From positions 36,078,533-36,142,532 of the forward strand of contig OZ026627.1 in NCBI GenBank assembly GCA_964020975.1: DNA of 64,000 nucleotides, read 5' to 3'. The translations under genes were made by a program, and so were the position numbers. The notes beneath the pieces are model-generated. The model saw nothing but the letters and a program-made list of their open reading frames with translations. It did not search any database and had not been told where the DNA came from. Shown piece after piece: positions 12,406 through 22,938 of this stretch. The stretch is from Hermodice carunculata (lineage: Eukaryota; Annelida; Polychaeta; Eunicida; Amphinomidae). Within the stretch, counting starts at the first letter, position 1. Each line of letters begins with the position of its first letter.

Positions 12406-13027
12406 TCTAATAATTTGGTTCATGCACGGTGTTTGCTTACATTTTGTCTGCCGATAAAACGATAGGGCATAAGCTGCTTTTATTTGCATTGGTAATCTGT
12501 ATACGGGCATGAAACGGCAATTATGTATGATATAAATGGTATTGAATGGAATATATTTAAATGAAATACATGCAAAGAAGCTGATGTAACAGCACTAACT
12601 TTATGTCGATCAGCAACTCGATGTCTGCTATTGCTATAATTAACCGCACAGTTTTACAATTTAAGTTCCATAACTCCCATAAAATGTCTTACGTCGTTGC
12701 AATGCTTGAGTCACGATGTGTCACATGAAGTTTGGATCATTACATAAATTTGTAGTTGCTCCATCGTTTCACTGTGACCTCATTTTGTTTACGTTCTCAA
12801 TTTACAGTAACCAATGACCATCGTCTAACATAAAACAAGCTTCATAACACATCATGTTATTCGTTTCCCAAAATGCTATAAAAAGTATGGCCCAAAAATA
12901 GATATTACTGACATGTAAATGTTTTGTTGAGTAGTATTGTTGAATTATATGGAGCTGCTATTAGTGCTATTTTTTAAATATGATTTGTGATTACAATTGC
13001 TTCCCGGAGTTGTTTATTAATTGAATA

Positions 13028-13199
13028 CAGTGAAAACTCGTTATAATGACAACATCTGTTCCCTCAGAAATGTGTCAAGTAACTGAATATGTCAGATAAA
13101 TCAATCAAACAACAACAAAAATGAACTTTTGCCATTCAAAACTTGTGTCATTATAATGAATGTCGGATATCTGAGTGTCGTTATAATGTGGGTTCACTG
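13028..13199. mobile_element. MITE, pogo/Tigger-like, TA target site
   Basis: Flanked by TA on both sides (13026-13027, 13200-13201). The inverted ends CAGTGAA..C.C.TTATAANGAC pair over about 23 bp, and the element is 172 bp long with no coding capacity. TIR sequence and TA target fit the Tc1/mariner superfamily, pogo branch. A diverged relative lies at 56315-56510. Confidence 0.8.
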
Positions 13200-13318
13200 T
13201 ATTTGTATTTTAGAGCAATGGTGAATCGCTTCTGAGGTGGGTAAGCAAACTGACTTTATCACAACATAGCGCTTTCATTGTACGCCTGCCGCCCTCATTT
13301 GTAAGTACATTTGTATTG

Positions 13319-13320
13319 TG

Positions 13321-13396
<76 letters not shown>

Positions 13397-13397
13397 T
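13319..13397. repeat. (TA)n microsatellite
   Basis: A TA tract with a few TGTA and TACA interruptions. Confidence 0.95.
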
Positions 13398-14524
13398 TGT
13401 ATACTTAAGATACACTTATGAAGATTCAACATGCAAAGTCTTTTCTAGATTGTAGGAGGATGTTACTCAACATGTCAATATTAGTTTTTCACATATTAAA
13501 ATGTGGAGAGTTGTTGCCTATCGAGAACATATTGGTCTAAGCATCTGATAAAAAGAATAGTAATGCCTTGCATAAATGCTGAGTAAGTCAAACCACGCTT
13601 TTTTGCACATGCATTTTATATTGACCCAATTAATTACACACTCTTTCAATCATATACAAATATATATACCCTTCAAATATATTCAAATTCATAATCTTTG
13701 CATTAAATGCGCGTTGGTAATTTTAGCACTCAAAACTTTCAACATATTGTTTTTCACTTAGCTGAGAAGTATTGACAATTGAATGCATCTGCGTGGTCAA
13801 AATCTTATTTGCAAATGTTTTCATTCAACAGAGCTTGGATTTTTACTAAATAGACTAGAAATATATACAAGACTGTCTTTCTGTTTTTTAGTTTTTTTTT
13901 TCTGTCACGTTTGTTAGGCAAATGGGCGAGATAAGATGAGAGACCCATAGTAGGAGTCTGGTGTCGGAGTACTATTAGCGAAGCAAGAGAAAGAGCCAGA
14001 GGTGGACCAATGGATGTGAAATCAGCCGCATTAGTGTGTGCGGACTCACAATTATACGGTACATCTGTTACTGGCTTGACAGTTTTACATCATGTGAGAT
14101 TACGCAAATTTCAGGTCCAGAATCATGCTCGTCGTAAGGCAAAAACAAGATGAAAAATTTTACAGATGTACCAAACAAACTAATTTCACCAAAAGCAGCA
14201 TATTAATTCTGATCACAATAAGACGGGTCCCACAATTGTTTTCGGCTCAGCCTGGTTTGGTACCAAGAAAAGCTTCTGACCTGAAGCATGCTATTCTGAA
14301 AGATGTCATCTACACTTTTCACCCGGGATGTTTTAAATTCCAGAGAAATTTAAAATTATTGAAGCAGACAACAATTTACATCATGTTGCTTTGGCGCAGC
14401 AAAGACGGCAAATAATTAACAGTTTTTTCGGGGGGGTGATCACTTTGCATTTTTCTCGTTACATATTTGTGTATATCCTCATATATGTATCAAACAAATT
14501 ACGCACAGCTTCTAATGTTTTCAG

Positions 14525-15138
14525 GACTGATCACACTACTTTGGGTTGGCCCGACGGTAACACTGATTCTTATCATCAATGTAGCATTTTGTGTTATGTT
14601 TTGCCTGAGACGTAAACCACAAGTAAAGAATGAGGGACGCTTTGTCTCAGACCACCAGGACACTGACATTCAAAGTGCAACACAACGGAATAGATTTGCG
14701 CAGAGAGGACTGCCATTTGAAGTTAGTGGTGCGCTCAAGGAGCGACAGGGACAAGGGAGTGTTCCCGGTGAGTCTAATGCAACACAATTCGATTCTAACA
14801 GTGGCAGTCCCGTATACGAAGATATGACACAATGTTTTGCGGCTCCTACAAATATTCATGACGGAATAAGCGAACAGGAAGCTACATCTATATGGAATAA
14901 TAAACCGCGACGCAATTATGGTGCCACCAATTCAGTGGCGCTACCTGGTGATGATTCCGATGCATACCAGTGTATTCAACCAGCACATCTTTATGAAAAC
15001 ATACCTGGTGAATCTGAGGACCTCGCTGCCGAGGAACCAAAGGCAGCACATGCGCACATTAAGGTGGAAGCAGAGATAGAAACTGAGAATGTTGGAGAGG
15101 ATGAAAATGAACACATCAATGATGACTCTAACAAATAA
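14525..15138 (+). CDS. Receptor C terminal exon: transmembrane segment and tyrosine-rich tail
   Basis: Acceptor ATGTTTTCAG/GA (phase 1) opens about 204 codons to the TAA at 15136-15138. The exon starts with a membrane span (LITLLWVGPTVTLILIINVAF), a stop-transfer (CLRRKPQ) and a hydrophilic, Glu/Asn-rich tail. Tyrosine motifs are SPVYEDM (YxxM, a PI3K SH2-type site), RRNYGAT, and the pair YQCIQPAHLYENI, two YxxI motifs only 5 residues apart. ITAMs need about 6-8, so this is ITAM-like rather than canonical. An AATAAA lies at 15390. It resembles the tail exons of genes A and B in design but not in sequence. The ligand-binding exons were not identified between 3.4 and 14.5 kb, so they may be of another domain type, hidden in small exons, or lost. 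It could be an orphan exon. Confidence 0.72.
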
Positions 15139-15389
15139 TTGTTACCATGACAAAGAGAACAGTCACTCAGCTATCTTACTTCAGATGGAAGGCAACCAAA
15201 TTCTTATTTTGTGTTTTCTATTTTCAAACACTAATTAGCTGTTCTGTTTGAAAGTGGGTTACATTTTACCTATGTTATGTTTGCAGCTGTCATTATAGAT
15301 AGCAGTCTGGTTTAAACATATGATAGCTGAACTATATTTGTTCCACAAACCATTTGAAAACTTTTACCTTCCTGTGACAAATATAATCA

Positions 15390-15395
15390 AATAAA
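15390..15395 (+). terminator. Polyadenylation signal candidate for receptor C
   Basis: AATAAA about 250 bp after the stop codon of the receptor C terminal exon. It is the first canonical hexamer noticed downstream. In AT-rich DNA such a hexamer is not rare. Confidence 0.45.
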
Positions 15396-15782
15396 TTTCA
15401 ATAGGCACAATGTCACAAAAGCCTGGGTTGTTGAACAAAGGACGACTGCGTGACGTATCAAATCATAAAAATGAAAATCGTTTAAAAATAAAATGGCTTG
15501 CGTGCTTTTAGGAAGATAATATTCATGATTGTTAGCCCTAGCCATTCAACCAGAAGGAGTTTTGCAATATGCTTCTGTCTGTATAAAATTATCTCTGCCT
15601 GAATGAAACAAGAAGTACACATATTTTCACATACATAATGACATGTACACAATGTTTAAGTGTTTAAGAGGTCAATGTAATATTTACTGACGCCAATTAT
15701 ACTTTTATTCGGTAAACAGTTTTGCTTCTGCATTAAGAGATATCACTCAAAAGCTACTGCTTTATGACCTCAGCTTTATAAT

Positions 15783-16615
15783 GTGACTGCCGTCTTTGAC
15801 CCGGGTGATTATATAAATGGTGTTTTCATGGATTTTTCAAAAGCATTTGATGAAAAACATTATGAAATTAGTGATATGCTTTGGACATGTTCTGAAAATA
15901 TTCACATACTGGGTATGAATTCGTTCAGTATAAATATACCAATTCTGTTCAGAAAAGTATCAAATGCGGTGTCATCCATGGATCAGTGTTAGGTCTTCCT
16001 CTACCTTTATTGTGTCCTAACGGTATGACACTTGTACTCCATAACCCTTTTCGATTTTGTTTTCTAATAATATACTTGTATTTGTGACTGGCAGGGATTT
16101 TGAAAGTATGTTTGACGATACAAATCTAGAAAAGGGTCCAATATTTCAGTGACTTAAGAGCAACAAATTATGTCTGAATACAACTTTAACAAATGACGTA
16201 ATGATTCATAGAAAAAGAAGAAGTGTTTCATCCAGTAACTCTTATTTACAAGTTGATGGTGGAAAAGAGAAACTTATGTTTCTAATGCAAAGAGCTTTGG
16301 GAGTAATTATTGATGCCTTGCTAAATTGAAAACAAAATGCAGTTCAATCTAGTGACTATCTATTGGTATAACAATGGAAGTGAGACGCCTTCTCTTCAGG
16401 ATACCTCTTTTATTTTGTGCATTACATTTTTGTTTCGATATTTGTCATTCTGAATAATTGTAGCCCCGGTGACAACAGACATTGTGTCCTTAACATGGAT
16501 GAACATCCAAGGACTATGTGCTAAATTTGGTGTGTCTTATTGTCTAATTACATATGGTGTATAAACCCTGTGTATCTATGCTTTTTTTTTGTCAAATAAA
16601 GTTGTTCTGAGCATG
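15783..16615 (+). mobile_element. LINE (CR1/L2-like) reverse-transcriptase remnant with 3' end
   Basis: GVFMDFSKAFDEKHYEI matches the RT motif GVFLDLSKAFDTVDHEIL of CR1/L2/Jockey LINEs. Further on, in other frames, are FDDTNL (the F/YADD box region), NKLCLNTT and LGVIIDA, the usual following segments. The copy ends in TTTGTCAAATAAAGTTGTTCTGA (16590-16612), a typical LINE 3' tail. It has several stops and frame changes plus internal deletions, and is 5' truncated. It follows receptor C on the same strand. Confidence 0.8.
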
Positions 16616-17600
16616 AAGCCGTAAATATGATTATGTATGCGATTGTCTGTAAACACAGTAGCATTCGAAGATATGGCTTTTCTAAAGCACTTACAAGTTA
16701 GAAGTCCTGTCCGGAGTGTAATGGTATCAATACCAAAAATGCAAGAAAAACTAGCAAATTTTCTTGACAAAAAATGCACCATGCTTGGACATGATACAAT
16801 CTGAAAACTAAGGTCTAAGCTCAACACTTAATGTCACTAACTGGGCAGATATGGGCAATTTTTTAGTGATGACCATCAGCTATATCAGGTGGCCATGGGC
16901 ATCACCTGGGTACCCCCCCCCCCCCCCAAAAAAAGAGAAAAATCTTACTTTGTTCCAAGGCTTGGTGGCATGCACATACTAACGCGTTTTGCAGGTGCTG
17001 TTGCAGTTGAAGATGACTGAAAGTGGACTTGAGGACATACTTAAATCTAAATTTACTGGATGGACCAAATTGGTTTCTGGCCAAAAGCTTTCCCCAAAAT
17101 GTGAGAGCACTATGCGTTGTTGTAGAGGAGCTTTTACGGACAATATTGGTCAGTTATGAAATGAACAAAAGATTTCAGTTCAAGCAATATTTCGATGCCA
17201 AAAGCCAGCACAGAAACACAACCAAGCTATGGGTAAGCTGTCTTATCAAACCGTGTTGTATTTGGATGAGCAGAGAGGGAAGCTGACTGGCCGTCCATTT
17301 CTTTGTAGTGGCAGAAATGCTTCTATACTTTTTTTTGCCCCTGGTCACTTCAATTATGCTGCTGAGAGAAATAATATGCTCCCCCTCCCCATTGGTTTAG
17401 CATGGGCCGCTCCAAATATGCCTTTATATAGAAAATATGGGTGTCCCATGGAATGTTATGTTACATCAACAGGGTAGGTGAGGGTATGCCGGTGCAGTCA
17501 CAAAAAAGTCCTCAAAACAAGGCAACAGCCAGAGAGGCGCAAAAAATGTGTCTGGTATTGGGGTGCCTATTGGTTTTATAAGGGGTCCATGGAACTACTG
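16616..17600. other. Intergenic; weak repeat-like coding remnant only
   Basis: A C/A homopolymer lies at 16914-16935. Frames at 17023-17477 look faintly coding (KRFQFKQYFDAKSQH, TKLWVSCLIKP, FFAPGHFNYAAE) and recall an uncharacterised repeat-encoded protein, but I cannot name a family. They change frame repeatedly and are not a working gene. Confidence 0.3.
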
Positions 17601-17601
17601 G

Positions 17602-17744
<143 letters not shown>

Positions 17745-19646
17745 GTTATTATTTATTTTGTTCCAAACTTACATACAGCAAATACTATTCCCGAATTCTC
17801 ATACTCCTCAGAGTAAAAATAAGAGACCCGTGCTTGAGGAGGACCTGACAAAAGCCCTAGTAGACTATCTGGCGCATTTTCGATCCTTTAGTTGGGATAA
17901 GCAATTACATTTTTTTCAAGTTATTTTCAATGTGTAGATAAATTTGTCAACCTTCCTCCTAATTAGACCAGCAAATTCTGGCCTAGTGGCCTGTTCTAGT
18001 GCCCTGTCTTCCATCTGGCATTTGTGGGAAGTGCTTCGCCTTCGAATCAGGGATGATTAAGAGAACTTGCAGCCACCCTGGACCAATTGGCACAGAGGCT
18101 CATGGACCAGTCGAACCTTCCCCAGGCTGATACCATCAAGCTGACAAGCAGCATGCCAAGGCGGATCCAAGCTTGCTTACAGAAGTGTGGTAGTCACATC
18201 CATTATTGATGCAAGCAGCCTCCCAATAACAACCAAAAAGATCCTTTTAAGGACCACCATTCCCAAGAGAGACGTGAAAAGCAATGGTATAAAAAAAATG
18301 AACAAACTCCCCACACATTCTCATAACACGTGCGCAATGCTGAAGGGTGGGTGTGTGGGTGTCCTTTTTTCACAGCAGTATATATGCGCTATGGGCTTCA
18401 GTATTAACAATCCGTATAACGTCTTAACCCTAACATTTTGAAGATTGTGTCTGAAAGGCATTTGTTGCAAAGGGAGCCATGGTGTCGACTGTAAGCGCAA
18501 GCAAAGAACAAATTCCGCAGTTCCAACTCTTTACTCCCGGTAAACTAACCTGTCACTGTGTAACCTATACACATATGGACGTACATGTATTGTTGTCCGT
18601 ATTGCACGCGTTCTTCTGTAGAATTTTGACATAGACAATCCATTGATAATTTGACAGATACACATAAAGATGAGATGAACAGGAATTTTAATATCAAAAT
18701 TTCTGAAGAGGACTCCTCTATTCCACTTTTGTTCTGGATACCCAAATTACATAAAACCCTTTTAAATCTAGATGCATAGCCGGTGCTGCAAAATGTACAA
18801 CAAAACAATTATCAAAAGAAGTAACATTGTGTTTGACTGCAATTAGGAATCATTGATTTTTCTACACTGTACACAAATCTACCCATAGATGAAGTCAAAA
18901 GTTCTCTTTCAGAATTAATAAGCAAAATGTTTAAAGATAATGGTAAACCATACATTAATATCAATTCACATACAAAGAAAGCATATTGGTCACACAATAA
19001 ATATTCAAAAAGGAACGTTAAATCTTACACTGTTGAAACTTTGATAGATGCTATCAAATTTCTTTTGGATCATACTTTTGTTCAATGCGGACCATTGGTT
19101 TTTCAACAAATAAAAGGCATTCCAATGGGTAGCAACTGCTCCCCTTTACTGGCAGATTTGTATTTAACCTGGCTTGAATTGAAGTATATGGATAAATTCA
19201 TGAAAAAGGACTTTCAAAAGGCTACAAAATTACCAAACAACGCAAGATATATTGATGACATTGCTTGTGTAAATGTACAAAATTGTAGTGAAATTGCTAA
19301 AGAAATTTACACAAAAGATATCCCTTTGGAGGGTAACAATTCAGATGGTTTCAGAGATGTGCTTTTGGACTTGGATATTCAGGTCACTAATGACAGGTTT
19401 AGTATTAAAGTCTATCACAAAATAGATAAGTTTAACTTTGAAGTAGTTAATTATCCTTTCCCGGACAGTAATCTTTCGGATACTATTGGATATAATACAT
19501 TTTTGTCACAGGTTTTGAGATTTGGTCGTATTTGTTCTAAATTTCAAGACTTTGCATCTAGAACCAAATTTATTTACAATAAGCTTGAGTCAAGAGGATT
19601 CAAAGGTGTACTTTTGATCAAATATTTCTACAAATTTTGCTGTAAA

Positions 19647-20250
19647 TATCCCGAGATGGTTAGAAAGTTTGGCTTTAATAATTTTAGAGATTTTAGACTT
19701 GGCTGTTTTGCTACTTAATTTTATCTTTTGACATCATTATGTTTAAATGTTCAGCTTTCAGACATTTTAGGCTAGCTTGTTTTCTGTTAGGTAAAAACGC
19801 CCAGGGGCTACAGGTAGCAAGAAGCGGCCTACGACAGTTACAAGCTTGCCTAATTGTACTTGATATCTGGTTAATATTTTCATTGCATTCTCTTGACATA
19901 AATACAAAAGACTTTCATTCTTTTCAGACTTGCCCTATAATTCTACTGTTAATATCCAAAGATTATTAGAAAGTTTGGCCACAATAATTTACAGGTTTTT
20001 AGACTTGTCTGTTTTGCTACTTAATTTTATCTTTTGGTATCTTTCTGTTTTAATATTCACTATCAAACATGTTAGGCTTACATGTTTTCTGTTAGGTAAA
20101 CCCCCAGGGGCTACAGGTAGCAAGAAGAGGCCTACGACAGTTACATGTTTACCTAATTGTACTTAAAATCCTGTTAAGAAAAATTGTTTTGATAACATGT
20201 TTTTGGCATAAGTGCTAATGACTTTCATTCTTTTCTGATATGCCTAAATG
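19647..20250 (+). repeat. Tandem pair, about 306-bp unit, at the end of the RT frame
   Basis: TTAGAAAGTTTGGC, at 19660 within the last codons of the RT, recurs at 19966 at a 306-bp offset. The shared blocks GCTACAGGTAGCAAGAAG and GGCCTACGACAGTTAC follow in both copies, which end near GACTTTCATTCTTTTC. Copies are roughly 75-80% identical. The duplication includes the last codons of the RT, so the second unit carries a diverged RT C-terminus. Confidence 0.85.
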
Positions 20251-20810
20251 CACATTTACTAAATATTAAAAAAAATACTCAAAATTGACAGTATTTTCTC
20301 AAATGTCACAAACCTGATACATTAAGTTGACACATTGACTCAGGGTTGGCAGTGAAATAGAGCTTAATTGTTTGAGGAGTAGGTGTCATCATGGAGTTTG
20401 TTTTACATATCTAGTGCAGGATGTACATTTTTGCAGTCCTTGTTAGGATTTCCCTTGGTTTATACAGGTGGTCTATAGCTAGCTGCAACTGTTTGTTTTA
20501 CAATCACTGGGACTGAATATAATGCCCCAGCTTATTTCCACTTCAGTTAAACATTGGCAGATAATTTAACTAGGATGAGCTGTCCAGCTAGAAAGGGTAC
20601 ATATTGGTTCAGGGGTAAGTCAAAATGTTCTTATCTGAACCTGTACAATGCAAATTTGGTAATTATGGTTTTTTGACAGGTATTCTTCTTTGATATGAAG
20701 CTCTGCATTTATAAACAAAACTTCACGTATTTAGCTAATTCATCAATTGCCACGTTCATATTTATTCATTATTATGTGGGTTGTCTTTGCTGAATATTTA
20801 GCTTAGACAA

Positions 20811-20881
20811 GGAGTCGCTACTCAGAGAGACATGTACGGGTAAAAGGCTCCGAAACATGTTGAGTAGTTACCCGCTGAAGA
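20811..20881 (+). ncRNA. H-type RNA pseudoknot in the retroelement 3' UTR
   Basis: Stem 1 pairs 20818-20824 with 20861-20867 (CTACTCA/TGAGTAG) and 20830-20835 with 20855-20860 (ACATGT), with a 5-nt bulge. The loop segment CGGGTAA (20837-20843) pairs with TTACCCG (20868-20874), which directly abuts stem 1. That crossing pattern is a classical H-type pseudoknot. GGAG (20811) and CTCC (20848) could add a third helix. Words resembling hammerhead core pieces (CCGAAAC, CTGAAGA) are present in permuted order. The same elements occur in the copy at 48687-48743 and partly in the one at 59566-59645. Role unknown: RT recognition, ribozyme or processing are possibilities. Confidence 0.5.
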
Positions 20882-21166
20882 CCCTTTAATTTATTTGAGC
20901 TAATACAGCCTATGTCAAAATTTCACAGAGGAACGTGTGCAATATAGACAATAGTACTTCTATGTATATAAGTTAGACAGGGACAGGTTAGCTTATGGAG
21001 AGTAAAGAGTTCGGACCGCGGAATTGGGTAATGACTACTATGAAGTGGTTTTGGACAAAAAAAAACACAAATACAATAGACTGTATTAGCCCAAATAAAT
21101 GGAAGGGTCTTCAGCAGGTAATTACTCAGAACATGTTTCGGTGCCTATACCCGTACACGTCTCTCT

Positions 21167-21315
<149 letters not shown>

Positions 21316-22167
21316 TGTATGTGAAATACCAACAGAAAGTGATGCATACAGTTTTACTATCTTGCGAAACAGCAAAACACTTTTAAACCGGACATTATTA
21401 TTTTTATTGTATTTTAATATTTTATAATACTTTATAATACAGTCTTTTAGCATTTCCCACTAAGAATATAATGCAGATTTGGCCCCAGAATCACTAACAA
21501 ACAGATGAAATGTGTGGGTTTTTTTTAAGGAAAATGAAATTACAATCTTATTATGAACAGTGGAACTGGTAAAAATAGGCAGCTGTGAAAAATTTAAATG
21601 TAGGTAGGTTCTATAACGACTTTTTTTTTAATCCAAAAGCGATTGTAGGATCACTGTTAATTATAATCATGGTCACATTAGCACCCGTAATATCAAATTG
21701 CTTTCAGAAGACCGAGAAAAATTCTCTTAGTGCAATATGAATTAATTTTGGAATGCATAAGGTATGGGTTATATTTTTTAGATATTGTGACATGTTCCAA
21801 ACAACCGGTCAACTCAATCAAATTTTCTCCAATGGAGGTTCCTCATCCAGCCCCCCCCTCCCCCCGTGCGTCCTACGTTTAAATGACATTTTGAGTCATC
21901 TCCCGAGGAAGATGATTAAGGTAAATACAGTGTAGAACTGTAACAACTGATGGACACAACAGGATTCTACCTCTGACATGATCACGATTTGTTCTCAATT
22001 TTACTCGCTCGGTTGACCTCCCAATGAAACCTGTGCCAGGTCATCTTTGTGAAAAGCACACTGTCCCAATTACCATTGTAATACATTTATATTCAATCGC
22101 GATTTATTTCTGTTGAAGGACAAGGAAAACGTAGTGGCTTAATATCTGAAAAATTTTGTAATTCAGC

Positions 22168-22231
22168 ATGTGGAAGGCATTTCTTTTTCTTGCGGTCGCT
22201 CCAAGGACCTCCAGCGGTGTGACGGCTACAA
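22168..22231 (+). CDS. Gene B exon 1: signal peptide
   Basis: ATG at 22168 opens 21 codons (MWKAFLFLAVAPRTSSGVTA and on) to donor ACAA/GTAAGTATG, a near-perfect donor, phase 1. A short basic start, hydrophobic core and small residues fit a signal peptide. The next exon begins in the matching phase. Confidence 0.75.
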
Positions 22232-22907
22232 GTAAGTATGAAAAATTTGTGAATACGCATTTAGCATTTAGCACTATATTATACAAGCCGGACATATATT
22301 TTGTCATCATTTCCATGATTTTCCAACTGTAAAGACCGCAGACAACCTAGTAATCTTACTTAAAGATCTGTAAGCAACATCGTCGTTCTCAAGCCATGCT
22401 TAATGTTGCTTACTAAAAGCTTAAACGTTCAGTAGTTGAAGTGTGATAGCATTTTTATCATACAATAATACATGTAATTGGCATTTTTCCAGTGTGTTGT
22501 GGGCTTGTGACTCTTTCGTTGATCTCGCTAGTAGGATAGCTATCTAAACTCAGCGAGTGGCTCATAATACTTAGAAAGCAATGTAGAAAATCTTACATAT
22601 TTATGTTTTTCGCTCATGAAGGATTGCTGTTGGTGGGGACAATGTTGCGTGAGTGCAAGTCATTCGTGACCTACAACAATCTCGAGCAAGAGAAAAATAG
22701 TTATTCACTCTACAGCCCTAAAATACTTTGTTTATGGTATGTTTAAAAGAGTATTTTGTTGTCCTCACGTGGGAATGGTGCCGTCTTTGGGGGTCAGGAC
22801 TAAATCTGGAAGGAATAATCCGTTAGGTAAATAGACAACGGCTTAACATTTGACCTACCATGGATGATTTTATTTTTCTTCTTTGTTTGTTGTTATTATT
22901 ATTATCT

Positions 22908-22938
<31 letters not shown>

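Larger units (their letters stand above)
18600..21075 (+). mobile_element. Penelope-like retroelement copy, broken, with full 3' region
   Basis: A long frame (18849-19718) encodes a reverse transcriptase: FSTLYTNLPIDEV, QIKGIPMGSNCSPLLADLY and RYIDDIACVN, the latter holding the YIDD catalytic box, followed by a C-terminal region (FNFEVVNYPF, SQVLRFGRICS). Upstream traces such as LFWIPKLHK belong to the same protein but are not in one frame with it. The style is that of Penelope-like and related elements rather than CR1 LINEs. No GIY-YIG nuclease was recognised. After the stop comes a tandem pair of about 306 bp and a long 3' UTR ending at ACACAAATACAA. Two other copies in the window share that same end. 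This copy is 5' truncated and not functional. Confidence 0.72.

Noticed and set aside
14125-14415. Frame just before the receptor C exon as its ectodomain
   Set aside because: It has no CTLD, Ig or other motif, no signal peptide, and no donor in the right phase.
17023-17477. Weakly coding frames (TKLWVSCLIKP, FFAPGHFNYAAE)
   Set aside because: They recall an uncharacterised repeat-encoded protein, but I could not name a family and the frame is lost repeatedly; recorded only as a remnant.
20851-20881. Canonical hammerhead ribozyme
   Set aside because: GAAA and CTGAAGA words are present but in the wrong order and without a fitting stem II, so I describe only a pseudoknot.
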